From the NCBI GenBank assembly GCA_008360975.2, contig CM039196.1, forward strand, positions 9,404,263-9,468,262: a stretch of DNA of 64,000 nt. The letters run 5' to 3'. The notes below the pieces were generated by a model. It saw nothing but the letters and a program-made list of their open reading frames with translations, was not told the origin of the DNA and searched no databases. Each line of letters opens with the position of its first letter. Within the stretch, counting starts at the first letter, position 1. The position numbers and the translations under genes were made by a program. This DNA is from Lichenostomus cassidix (taxonomy: Eukaryota > Chordata > Aves > Passeriformes > Meliphagidae). Below are positions 22,001-54,900 of this stretch, one piece after another.

Positions 22001-22603
22001 ATCTTAAGCCATGTAATGAAAACCAGAACTGAATGCACAGAAAACACCACAGTATCTCTAACATTGTCATTTCCAGATGTTTAAACATTTGACTCTCTGA
22101 AGAACTACTAATACTAAACAAAAATATTGCCTAGAATAGTAGTGTTTACAGTTAAATCATTGAAGTTTTTATTTCCTTGAGCATAGCATCAGACATTAGT
22201 CCTCCACTTGTTCTGACATTAATTCAGCACAATTCCAAGAAGAACCCGCTGTGGTTTTAGAGGGGAGCAGCTTGAGGTCCACTGATTCATTTTGCCCCGT
22301 TAATGAGTGAGTAGATATCAACCACTCAAAGGAAACAAACCTTCACTGAATTACTAAGGAAGTTGTGTCTCAAGCTGCTTCAAAACTAACAGGGTCACCA
22401 TCTGCCAATGATGAAACAGAAAAAATACAGGCACAGCTCTTTCTGCAACTTCTTTCTTTGCACAGAGGAAAACAAAACCAAAGCATATATTAGTTTGAAT
22501 GTCACCCACCCATAGGCAGCCTTTCTCTCTCCCTCTCTGCATCAGCCTTACCTGAAGCCAGCAAAGAGATGATTAGGACAATTAAAATCACTGTCTTCAT
22601 CAT
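13039..22603 (-). CDS. Secreted transferrin-superfamily protein with both iron sites lost (739 aa, 17 coding exons)
   Basis: Exons in minus-strand order: 22603-22552, 21046-20883, 20535-20436, 20014-19838, 19657-19495, 19388-19324, 18691-18534, 18061-17875, 17437-17289, 17079-16989, 16685-16617, 16359-16177, 15896-15740, 15036-14954, 14138-13954, 13562-13376, 13088-13039. All are GT-AG with consistent phases; the sum is 2220 nt. Residues 1-17 are a signal peptide (MMKTVILIVLIISLLAS). The N-lobe opens with KKFRWCTLSD (~19-28) and the C-lobe with SIVRWCCIS (~361-369). Transferrin signatures include LDAG, SLRGVRSCH, SGWNIPLGFLL, GDVAFLEH and paired ELLCPDG. Aligned to human transferrin, only the ligand Asp remains (D82, D415). 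Tyr/Tyr/His become V109/S214/R273 and V463/N567/S641; the anion Arg becomes W137 and S493. There is no thyroglobulin insert as in saxiphilin and no hydrophobic tail for a GPI anchor as in melanotransferrin. Four N-glycosylation sequons are present. Function is unknown; a non-iron ligand or matrix role (compare fish otolith matrix protein, saxiphilin) is inference. Confidence 0.93.
17495..17825 (+). mobile_element. Solo-LTR-like element in an intron of the transferrin-like gene
   Basis: Within the 437-bp intron 17438-17874 lies a promoter-like cassette on the plus strand. It has CCAAT boxes at 17674-17678 and 17706-17710, TATATA at 17732-17737, and AATAAA at 17755-17760, then about 60 bases ending in ...CAACAGCGACA. 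This order and spacing (TATA immediately followed by AATAAA, then a short U5-like tail) is what avian endogenous retroviral LTRs show. Boundaries are set by a TG start and CA end and are approximate; I found no convincing target-site duplication and no internal retroviral genes. It is antisense to the host gene. Ordinary intron sequence with chance motifs is the alternative. Confidence 0.5.
21047..22551 (-). other. First coding intron of the transferrin-like gene
   Basis: This 1.5-kb intron separates the signal-peptide exon from the first N-lobe exon. I see no additional exon, no thyroglobulin-type cysteine pattern (CWCV) and no recognisable repeat in it. Confidence 0.7.
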
Positions 22604-22686
22604 TACAGCAGTTCAGCAAGGATCTTCTCTCTACCCTGACGCTCTGCCTTTTCATGCCAGGAATTCCACAGTGATGACCAAAGCTT
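22604..22686 (-). other. 5' UTR of the transferrin-like gene, preceded by a possible splice acceptor
   Basis: Upstream of the two adjacent ATG codons (22603-22601 and 22600-22598) the minus strand reads a pyrimidine-rich tract ending CTTCCAG at about 22687. A non-coding first exon further upstream is therefore possible. I chose the first ATG because it has G at -3; the second ATG, one codon on, would give the same signal peptide minus one residue. Confidence 0.45.
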
Positions 22687-22689
22687 CTG

Positions 22690-24500
22690 GAAGACAACAA
22701 GGGGGTTTTAGACATCAACAAGGATAAACTAAGATTTAAGAAAACAAACAGACTGTCAGAGGATGGTATATCCTTGTATGAAAAGGAGAAAGGGCCAGTG
22801 TCCCTGTCCTACCCGCAGATGGAAAATATCCATGCATTTTCTGCATTGCTTTGATCAGACATAGGAAGAAATGTAAGTCTCTGTTTTAAAAATAAGTAGT
22901 ACTTCCATTGTTTCAAAAGGCACCTAAATGCCTTTGGGAGATGGGCAAGGCTTACATCTAACTTACAAAAAAGGTATCTAAAGCTAAGTGAATTGTCCAA
23001 ACTACTGACCATATCTCTCTACAGAATACTGAAGAGTCCTTCTTACCTTATTTTTCTTTACCTGATAATGGTTTATCTACTAAGTAATGACTTGGCTCAC
23101 CTGTACATAGGTGAGGCACAGCACAGCTCGGTACCCTTAGCATTTTATCTCTCAGTGAGGGCTGTCTATATAATCTTACCAGATGTTAAAAAACCCCCAC
23201 AAATTTAAGAACAAGACACATGACAAAAGTAATTTCAAAATAGTTACATGTCCACATATTTACTTGTAATTCCAAGGAGAAAGATTAGATCAGGACAGAT
23301 AATTAATCAGTTTAGTCTGTGACATATATTTTACACTATAAACAAGTATATTACATTTAACTACAGCTTAACCTCTGAATCACTTCTGAGTCAGTTCTGG
23401 GGAAACTTGTCTGTCAGGCCCACCAGTGGGGTGCACTTGCACATCAAAGCTAATGGCTCTTGCAAGGCTTGTACCAAAGCACCTAACACCACCAAATCCC
23501 ACCTTTTTTGAGGTTTTACTTCCTGCCAATCCCACTAACGTGTACAGGGTATGTAAATTCCAACAATTCAGTCAGCTAATAATATTACTGTTTCATGAGG
23601 GCTGTATCTGGATATCCCCTCAAATTCTATATATTTAACAATAAAAGGCTTTCCTGTACATGTCTAATATACTTATACAGATACTACTGCCCATGGTGAT
23701 GTGAAAAAAAGCAGAATGACATGAAGGTGCAGACTTCATTTAGGCCTGGTAAGAAAAATAAACAAACATAAATCACAAATTTAAATTAATCAGTTTGCCT
23801 GAGGACCATGTCCTAAAGCACTGAGGATGCGGAAACACAGTGGCAGGACTCTGGAATTCTTTTCCTACTGATTCACCCTGTGAAACTACCCCCCTGTCAC
23901 CATCAGAGAGAGGTAATTAGCTACTTCCCAGTAACACAGCATTTATTCAACTAGGGATGTATATCAGAGAGTGGAAAACCAAATAATCTCTATAAAATTC
24001 TCTGGGTGGCAGACATACAGGCAACATCCAGGCAAGGGATACCAGAGGAGGAACAGATGTTACTGCACTACCCTGCCACACATCTCACTTGAAGGAACGG
24101 CATTGTGTCTGTCCCACGTCCTGTATCCTCTCCCTAAAATCCCTGGCCTGATATTCCTGGTGCTCCCATACCTAGGGCAAATAACGTACCTGTCCATAAA
24201 CAGCAGTGCTTCGAAGCAGCTGAACCCCACCTGCCTCATCCTGCAGCATCCTGAACTCCCCAGCAGCAGCCCCCTCCTCAAAGCTCACCTCCCTGTGGGC
24301 ACAGCCCACAACTCCTCTGTGGAGCAGCTTCATCCCCACAGCACAAACCCTCAGGGACCACCACCCTGTTTCCACACGACATCCCCCGGGAAATGTCCCC
24401 ACATCCCGTCCCCTCTGGGCCGGCCCTGTTCCCCTCTCCACACCGTCTCAACGACGGCCCCTTTCTCCCCCTCGCTCAAAGAACAGCCCTCCCCACAGAT
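22690..24500. other. Intergenic region between the transferrin-like gene and PISD
   Basis: The two genes are divergent across this 2-kb spacer. 22.7-24.0 kb is AT-rich with nothing recognisable. 24.05-24.5 kb becomes C-rich towards the CpG island and holds a long chance frame (23971-24516) without homology that I recognise. Confidence 0.6.
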
Positions 24501-24747
24501 CAAACCCCCCATCTGAAGAACAGCTTCACAGCAGTGTCCTCACTCCGGGCCTCCCCTCAGGAATGACCCCTCCCAACGCCCCGTATTCGCTCGGGAATCC
24601 CAGGGAGTGTCCCCTCACACAGGGCTCCCGGCACTGCCCGCTCCCCTCACGGGCCCTGGCCCCGCCCCGCCCTGGCCCCGCCCCCCCGCGCTGTTCCCGC
24701 CCCCGCGCGGGACGCGGCAGAGGACGCGGCGGCGGCGGCGTGGGAAG

Positions 24748-46195
<21,448 letters not shown>

Positions 46196-46702
46196 AAACT
46201 CTCTCAGCAAGAAGATTTTCTATACAAAGGGACTCTTTTCACACCACTGAGTGTTTCACTTAGCAAGTTTGTATCACTCAGCAGGACCTGGGTGAGGAGA
46301 AGAGATGTCACTGCTGCGTTAAACTTGAAAGCATTTGGTCTACATTTACCTGCTGCTGAATGTAGAAACTGAATTGAATGATCATGGATGTATCGGGTAC
46401 AGCTGCCTTTAAAGATGTTGCGCATGGTGGTTTCTGTCCCACCCTGTGCCTGTAGTCTTTCATGTTCTGCCCTGAATGTGCCACAGGATAATTATGTTCT
46501 TAGAGCCTCTAAGTCCCTTTTAAGCCTTCCTAGGCAGGTGCAAGGGGAAAGTGTGGAGGTAGAGGTTACCTGAATTTAAAGGGACACTGACAGGCTGAGT
46601 CAGACCTTGTACCTTATATCTGCAGAATCTGTTTTTCAGACCTTGAGTAAAGAATATGTTCTCATATTTATTTTATTCTAAGAAACTATGCTGAAATTCT
46701 TA

Positions 46703-46708
46703 AATAAA
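46703..46708 (+). terminator. Proximal PISD polyadenylation signal AATAAA
   Basis: First AATAAA after the stop, 508 bases downstream. The following sequence is not obviously T/G-rich, so the distal signal at 48713 competes with it. Confidence 0.5.
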
Positions 46709-48425
46709 GGCAGCCTCTGAATGGACAGAGGGCCAAACAGTAAAACTGGCTGGTGTAGCTTCACGGCCCAAACAAAGCAAAACGTGCAAGAGTCAGTCAG
46801 TACAATAATTAACACTCATCCTGAGTTTTCTGCTGTTACACAACTTTAGTTCTTTTGTCTGACATTGTCCCTTTAAAAATAGACTTTACACTATATTTTA
46901 AACCTGAAAACAGAGTCTACATTCCAGACAACAGAACTTGTCATCTTGCGATTTTCTTTCTTTTTTGTTTTAAACAGACAAAGCTCTGTGTCCTCTTCCT
47001 AATCCATGGTTTTATTTTGCTATTCCAGGCCTTAAAGTCTTTATGAGAGACAGTTACTTCACCTCTTGGATTAAGGAGTTAGAAGACACAAGGCGTATTT
47101 TTCTTGGGTGATGTGATAGCAACTAAAATATGTTTTTACTTTCTGCTATATATCTTAATTGTTACTTTGTCACTAAATTATTGAAGAATTAGTTCCACTA
47201 TTACAGACTATTTCAGCTGCTTCAGGACCAATTTTTATTGCACAGAGTGAAATGCCCTATGCACTGACTGTGGTTAAAATATTGTGGCTCTTTGAAGAAA
47301 TCCCCTGTTGCTTCCCAGTGCCAGTCTGGCCCTCCCTTGCCTGGCACCAATTTCATCTTACTCAAAATATTAAAAAAAAACCCCACTGGCTCTGCCTTCA
47401 TACTTAATGCTAGGACTGTGCTGGGGGCTGAAAGCTTTGTGCTGAAGCTTCATCCACTGTAAAATTTTAGAGCCTCTTTGTGACTTCACATCAAGAAAAA
47501 TTAAAATCTAACACCTTGGATCTATTGCATGTGGCACTGACAAAAACCACTGCCAAAGTAAAGAGGAATTGAGTTTTAAAGCCATGTATCGATTGTTTTT
47601 TGAGAATAAACTGTTTCAAGTCCCAGCACTTAAAACATTTAGAACTGATTTTGCTGTCCAGAGCTTGTTGGAGTGGACACGCTTATGAAACCTGCCTTTC
47701 TGCTTTCTGAAAGATTTCTTGTACTACTTCCTCGCTTGAGCTACTTTTCTGCTACTTCAAGGAGATGACAGGCTTTGACCAGCTCTGATCTCCTAAAGAA
47801 ACCCTTCTTTGTACACACTGCGGAAAATAGAATATAATTTTGTTGTACAAATGTCCAGTTTGCCAAGTCCTGTATGCTTAGCTTGTCATCAGGAAGGAAG
47901 GGATGATAAACTGCCTCTAAGTGATGTAGCCCAGCCATGAGTCAGATGAGGGTGGCTGTTTGGGTGACAAGCAGGAGAAAATTCATTTGGCTCCAGGAGT
48001 CAGTGTTTCCTCACTTTACACAGGGAGGAGTTTGAAAGCTTGAAGTGGCTCTCAGCCACCTATCTCGTTAAACTTTTTGGCATTAGCAAGTTAACTCCTG
48101 CAGCAGTATAGTACCAGATACAAGTTTTTATGAACCTTTGACAGTGAGAAAAGAGTAAGGCAAATATCAACCCCAAGAGGATAAAGTTACAGTAACCTTT
48201 TGGATTAAACTTCAATGTCACGTTAACAATAGAAAGCATATTTGTTCTAGTGGATGAGAGAAAAAGACAATTGAATCTTTTCACTCTTTTCCAATGGGGC
48301 CTATGACATCCAGACAGAGCCAAAGGAAGTTTAAGCTTTAATTTCTTCCTACTCAGCAGCATCATCCCTAGTATCTGAAGGTAACTATTAGCCTAGTGAC
48401 GGAGGATGGGTTGCTTGATGTTTGC

Positions 48426-48431
48426 TTTATT
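48426..48431 (-). terminator. Candidate SFI1 polyadenylation signal (minus strand AATAAA)
   Basis: TTTATT on the plus strand, 532 bases past the SFI1 stop codon. A nearer alternative is ATTAAA (plus-strand TTTAAT at 48854-48859), followed on the minus strand by a T-rich run. Which one is used cannot be decided from sequence. Confidence 0.4.
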
Positions 48432-48962
48432 AAAAATCTCAGAAGGAAGAGAGGATTCAGCATGCAAGTGGCTGTTTTTGTGATGGTTTTAATACTGTGC
48501 AGAGCGAGCTAATAAACCAACATTGCTTGTGATGCAGGGGCCAGCAATGCACCCCGGGAGTGAAAACAAAGTTCCTCGAGGGTACTGATAATGCTGTGAA
48601 TTTCTCCTGCATGGAGAATCCATTTAATTCAACTGTATCAGTAGCACGGTATTTTTGTATGTCAAAGTGTATGACTTACTGACATGAACTCATTTAATTG
48701 CAAACGTTTTGAAATAAAGAGTCTTATCTGTGTTGCTTATCTTTCTGGCATGACAGATAACCTAAACTAAGTATTGCAAGTGCAGCACGAGGTAGACGTA
48801 GCTCTAGTTTGGTTTTGATCAGCTACAGTAATGATAAAAAAAAGCAAAAATACTTTAATTTATCAAATATAAATGCCATACATAGCTAAGCGAATGGATA
48901 CATCTCTTCCACCTGCTATGAAAGGGGCAAAAAGTCCTACCCCTGCAGTTGGTTCAGATGCA

Positions 48963-51900
48963 TTACAGATCCAGGGCAAGCTGGATATCTCGCAGGCGGG
49001 CAACCAGGGTCTGCACATGATGTCTCTCTGCTAGTTGTGCTTTGGTGAGAGTGTTGATCCTCACCTGCAACTGAAAGGGAAGTGCATGGGCATAATAAGA
49101 AGTTTGCATAATAAGAGACAGCATTTAGTCTTTATGACAGCAAGAACCGCTCCAGCAGCTTTTGTATTATCCCACTTGAGAGCCAGTAAGTGACAGATTG
49201 TATCACTCAGGAACAATACCCACACCTGACTGTGTGAGCCTGGGGCCTGACAGCAGTGCAGGTGCAGTCTGCACACAGGGAAATTGTCATGAAAAAATGG
49301 CAAAAAAATTTAAGATTGAGTCTACAAAAGCCTGATCTATTAGCTTGGAAATAGACTCAGAAAGGTCTATTGGAGCAGGAGTTACATTTCTGAACAAACA
49401 GAAGATGCATCTACACAGCCTGTTCTGCTCCTCAGCCCACTTCTGACTACAAATTTCCCTTCTCTTGGTATTTTACTAACAGCTTACTACACAATTCCTC
49501 ACAGCTACCATCAGCCTTTAGGCTAAGTGCATGGCATAGTGATAATCACTTTAGTAGCTTCAATTTGAATGCTGTGTACACACCTGACCCAATTCTTCTT
49601 GAACTCCTTGCACACCATCTTGGCCTCCGGGTTGCACACTCATTTCCAGCCACTGCTGCAGAATCTGTGCCTGCTGCTGACAGCACCTGATAAAATGGAT
49701 TAGAAGGAGTCTCATCCCAATTAGCTCAACAGTCTAAGCCAACTTAGACTTGCAATCGATACTTGCATTAAGACCCAGTTTTTGTCTCAAACCAATGAAT
49801 GGTTAAAATATTTTTTAAAAGATAAAACATAAAAAGTATGCTGGAAAGCAGAGGAATCTGTAAACCATTGTCTCCATCTCCTGCTTCTAGTCCAACTTCT
49901 TCCTTTCCTGACAGTTAAATCCCCCCAAGCCCCATTTTCTTTTAAGCATTTCTGTTTTCTAGTAGAGCAGTTATCAAATACCAGCCATACTTAATTTTTT
50001 TAACTGACAGATGGAAAAGCTCAGTCCATTCCTCTTGATAAAATAACTAAAAGCTAAATTTCAACTGCTCTGCCCAATTCATTTGTACTTTCTTCAGATC
50101 ACACCCAGTGATACCTCTGACATGCTTCTCCAAGAGCTGCCAAAGGTATAATTAAACCACTTGGATGACTACAGTAGTAGTTATGCACGTACTCTCTTTC
50201 ACCTGGAGTGAACTCAAAAGGAGAATATAAAAAATCTCTGGAACTTTTCTCTGTTTCCTTCACAGTTTTACTGAGAACAGACTGATTATTTTCAGGGTAG
50301 ATAAACAGAAAAGGTACAACACTGAGCTGACAGTATGAAGAAAGGCTAGCTAAAGAGGCACTGCAACATACTTGAGTTCCTGCTTCCTGCTGTAGTAGTA
50401 CTGCATCTGCTGCTGGATGTGTCGGAGTTCAACTTCCACCTTTCTCTGCAACACCATTTCTTCTCTGTAACTGTGCTCCCTTTCTTCCCCTTCAACTGAA
50501 TGGAAGATACAAAGGTAGAACAGACATCCACTGTTTCTTCTTATCAAAGAAAAGGGAAATATTTTTAATGGCAGGAGAAATTGAACCCTCCCACGTCCTT
50601 TTCATATGTTTTGTTACCCTGTGACATGTTCACCCTGAAGGATCAGGTACAGTGAGAGGGCAGAAGTCCTGACAGCCTTACAAGCTCTGAAGGCTCAATT
50701 TGAACACACAAAAGTTCAGAAATACGCTGGTGGATGGTTTAGTATTACCAATACCGTTTTGGCCTGTTCAGGATTTAGTCTTTCACATCTAGTCTAGAAG
50801 TAATTAAGTACAGTCTAGTCCTGCAGAACACAAATTTCATGCTCTGATGTCATTAAAAACACAATGAGAGGTGCTTAGACACCATCTATAAGGACATGGA
50901 AATCTCAGCCTTACTGGGTGAACTCTTCCCTCCTGAAGCAAGTTCTGCTGTACATATGAACACCCCAGCACCTGAGCACATTTTTGCTAAAAGAAGCTGA
51001 CCTCAAGTAGTTCCCATCCTTCAATCCCTAAAGCAGGGCTTTAGCCCCCAGACTCAGGAGAATCCATACAACTGCATTTAGCATCCCAGAAAGGAACACT
51101 GATATCCTTTACCACCTGATGCTGGCATACAAGACTGCTGTGTCTCCCATACATTTTGTGGAAATGACTTGCAATCTCACATAGATTAGAGAGGAGGATA
51201 AGCAACAGTAGCAACTGTTGCAACTGCTACAGTTTAGATCTGAGGACCTACCTGCAGTCTGGTGACTCCCTTTTCCCACCAAGTCTTTGGGCAACAGCAA
51301 ATGTGGTTGCAAATTTGGTCGCAACTTCTTCTCCACAGAGTTCTGTTGAGAGTCCTGGGAATGGGCTCCTTTGTGACCATTCACTAGGTGACTTCCTTCC
51401 TACAAGGTCAGAATGATATTGGGATTTTTCTCAAAGGGTTTTCTTAAGTAAGCCCTACAAGTAGGGTGTGCCTGACCTACTAAGTCCTACTCCGACTCAG
51501 ACAACTCCCATAGGCACTGAGCCCCTCTCATAAAATCCCACAAAGAAGCAGAGCTTAAAAGATGGGCTCTTTGCTTTCCAGCATGGAGATATTTCACCAA
51601 GATTAACACCTCCCATTCTGCATGGAACACAGTTCAACATCCAAGTGGGCAGTTCAGAAGAACCACAGGAAAACAGCAATAAGCAACGGGCCTGCTGGCA
51701 GCAGTACAGCACACACTCATTATTCCTTCAGCAATACACTCACCTTTTCTGAGCCAGCTTTCATTTGGGGCATGAAAGACGCAGGAGACCATAGCTCTGG
51801 CCCCTGCCCAGCACGGTGCATATCCTGTGTCCACCGGGGGAGAGACGGGAGAGTAGCACAGGTGGTAGAAGAACAATGGGGATGAGCAGTATTGCCCATC

Positions 51901-54900
51901 TGAGACAGACATTTACAGGTACTTTCTTCCATATGAGGTATCGGCATTAAGTTCCCAGTCTGTGCAGAACATTTATTCACAGATGTCTGCTGAAAGGGCA
52001 CCTCTGACCTGTATAAGAAGAAGGGTAAGGTCACTATACACATTGCAACCTGTTGGTCTTGTCCTCTCCAGTCAGTGCAAAAAAGGGGAGAATTTCATCA
52101 TTCCCTTGCATACAGCTCTCCAATTAGCTGCTTTACCATGCTCACTGTAAGTTGTCCTCTTTTCTTTACTTTTAAAATTAGATTTTCTACCTAGTAAAAG
52201 GAAGTCTCAGCAGTTCCTCGCTTGCTAGAGATACCAGAGGTAAGTTAGGCTTCTGTGGTGGTAACTTGGCTTGTGGAATAACATTTCTGAAAAGAAAAAC
52301 AGAACAAAGAATGCCCTAAATTTATGATTATTTTAAATTGGCATAAGCTGGCATTGCAGCTAAAGAAACAGTCCCGTTCCATCATTCATCCCTGCTCTAC
52401 AACATTCTCTTTGCATGCTATAATGATTCTTAAAGATTGAATTTCAAGCTGTTTTTAATGTGAGAGTCTGGTTCACCATGTGAATGATGATGCCAATATA
52501 AGGAGTGGTGGAAGCAACACAACTGAACAGAGGAGAAACTCGTCCTTTGTCAGCATGTACTTGCTTAAAGCAATTCTCATGTTACCATTTTATTTCCCTC
52601 TACGATTCCTGTCTTGCACTGAGCTTCATGGATGATCCTTCCTTGCAACTGCCCCATGATCAATAGGAATTTTTTAAAGAACAGCTTCCCCAGGGAAAAG
52701 AAAGTAGCAAGAAGAAAGTTCAGGTTCTATACACCAGGATCTTGATGTTTATTGTTTCATCAGATGATTTCAGTGAAAAAAGCAAGAGCTTCAGCCATAA
52801 GTTCTCCTGATGGCTGAAGTCCCACCAAAGGTATCTTTCCAATGTTTCTCTGTCTAACTGTTCCTATAACAAATAGCCAACGCTCCACAAATTCAGTTGT
52901 ACCTTAAGAAACACAAAATGGAAGGTCTATAGCTGAGCTGGTTCTACCTGTCACTGGCAAGTACAGTCAAAAATTCCTCCATTATGTGTGGGCTGATGTT
53001 TGCATTACACAGCAGCTCTTGTATAACTCTGTACCACCAGCCATGATCCAGAGTCAGAGTTAAGGAGAATGCATGGAACTAAGTCATCAAAGAGAAAACT
53101 TGGAAACAAAAAAATTAGACACACATAGATAGATTACATATATGCAAAGCTACATATATGCCAGAGAAATGGAGGAGGGACTGGAAATTTGCACTCACAG
53201 GCCACTGAGAACTGAGCCCCCATCAGCAGGGTGAAGAGGTGGGTATCTACATTTTGAAGACCATCGCTCTTCCTCTGGTGAACGTTCTCTTGTCCCACGA
53301 CTAACATCAGGCCTTTTAAATGTCACTTCCTTCTTCAGAGGTGGAAAAAAAACAAGGCTTATTTAATTTCTGGGAGAGAGCCTTCTGTTTCCACAGCATG
53401 GCACAACAATACACTGACTGGTGAAGGTTGTAGGCTGCTTGCCAACGCAAAGAATAGCAGAGCATCTGATGGCTGACAACAGCAAGCACGACATCACCCA
53501 GGGAGAAGGACACCACAGAAGGAACTGAAATTTCTGATGACCTCACAGCCATACCAGCTTCCTAAGCTAAACCAACAGGTCCACTGTAGCATTTGGGTGA
53601 GGAGAATTAACCAGGTACTTCTGCACCAAGGCAAGCCACACACTAGAAAATGGAACAACTGGTATCTTGAAAACCTGGAAAAGAGCCGGGAATGCTGCCG
53701 AGAAGCAGGAAGAGAGCAATCAATACATGCATCCTTTTCACACAGAGGGCTGGGTTGATACTCAAAGGCAGAAGTGACACAAGCCCACATATAAAGGTAT
53801 AAGCAGTGCTAAAGCTAAGACAGGAGCAGATGCAGTCTCTAATGCTTCATTCTAGCACACAATTTAGAGACCTGACCCACGTGCAAAGGTTTCATCCAGA
53901 AATATTGTCTATGGCACGAATTGACCAGCTTTGAAATAGTTTCATTAAGAAAGGTTCCCAATGAGCCTGAAGTGCTCTAGTCTCAGCTGAATTGAATGCT
54001 TTCAACCACAGACAGAAGTGTATGCAGGATCTAAACAACAGCTGGGATGTGGAGCTCCAAGATACATGCATGCACATGCCCACAAACACACACCCCCCAC
54101 TCAGAGCAGAGGCCAGAGCAGCCCAGTTCTGGATATGTATCTCAGCAATCATTCTTTCACCTCCAGCTGGTGCTGGGTGCTGGGTGTGGACCTGTCTCTG
54201 CTGATGCCAGCAGTGTTTCTCAAGGCACGGGTTACACCTTCTCTCAGAGGAGTTGTGTGGTGAACTCCTGTGACTTTTTCAATGCCACCTCTCTCCTCCT
54301 GTTGTCCCTTGGCAAGCCTGAGCCAAGCATCAAATACCTACAACAGGAACAATGAGAGCTGCAAGTATTATACAGACAGGTTCCAGGGACTCCCCCTGCA
54401 GACAGCAACAATCTCTCTTCCACTGCACAGGAGCAGGCAGAGCTACAGCAACAGCAGGACACTGCCACAGGACAAAGCGACAGGGATTTAAGTCAGCAGA
54501 GGCAGGATGGAGAAAAATGTGCACATTTTTTAGCTAGCTAAGAAATTTTAGGGAGTTTTTCATCATCTCAAAATAACATACAGCACCCCAGAGAGGAAAG
54601 GAAACAGACAATCAGTGTGCACTCCACTGACTGCAGTCAAATCTGCACATGATCTGCACATCTGCAAACTCACTTGCCTGCCCCTGCCCTGCACACCCCC
54701 TTACCTTTCTCTGCACTGAAAGGGACCAGTGCCACAACGCCTGCACCGTCTTCCGCTTTTCCCACTGTTGCTGCAACATCTATGAAGGGGAAAAAATGCA
54801 CAGCAACCAGGTTAGGAGCTCACATACTCCACACCAGGAACACCAGCGAAAGCATCAACCAAAGAGGAAGTGCTGGTAAAGCCAGAGCAGAAAAACCTAC

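Larger units (their letters stand above)
46196..48740 (+). other. PISD 3' UTR and convergent region with SFI1
   Basis: Following the PISD stop are plus-strand AATAAA signals at 46703-46708 and 48713-48718. The second has a T/G-rich downstream stretch (TCTTATCTGTGTTGC). If it is used, the PISD 3' UTR is about 2.5 kb and overlaps the candidate SFI1 3' end at 48426. No protein-coding frame is supported here. Confidence 0.5.

Noticed and set aside
13039..22603. Assignment of the transferrin-like gene as saxiphilin or melanotransferrin
   Set aside because: No thyroglobulin-type insert exon and no hydrophobic GPI-anchor tail are present, so I left the symbol blank rather than force a name.
23971..24516. 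181-codon plus-strand open frame just upstream of PISD
   Set aside because: It runs through C-rich DNA next to the CpG island, where stops are rare. It has no recognisable domain, splice support or sensible composition.
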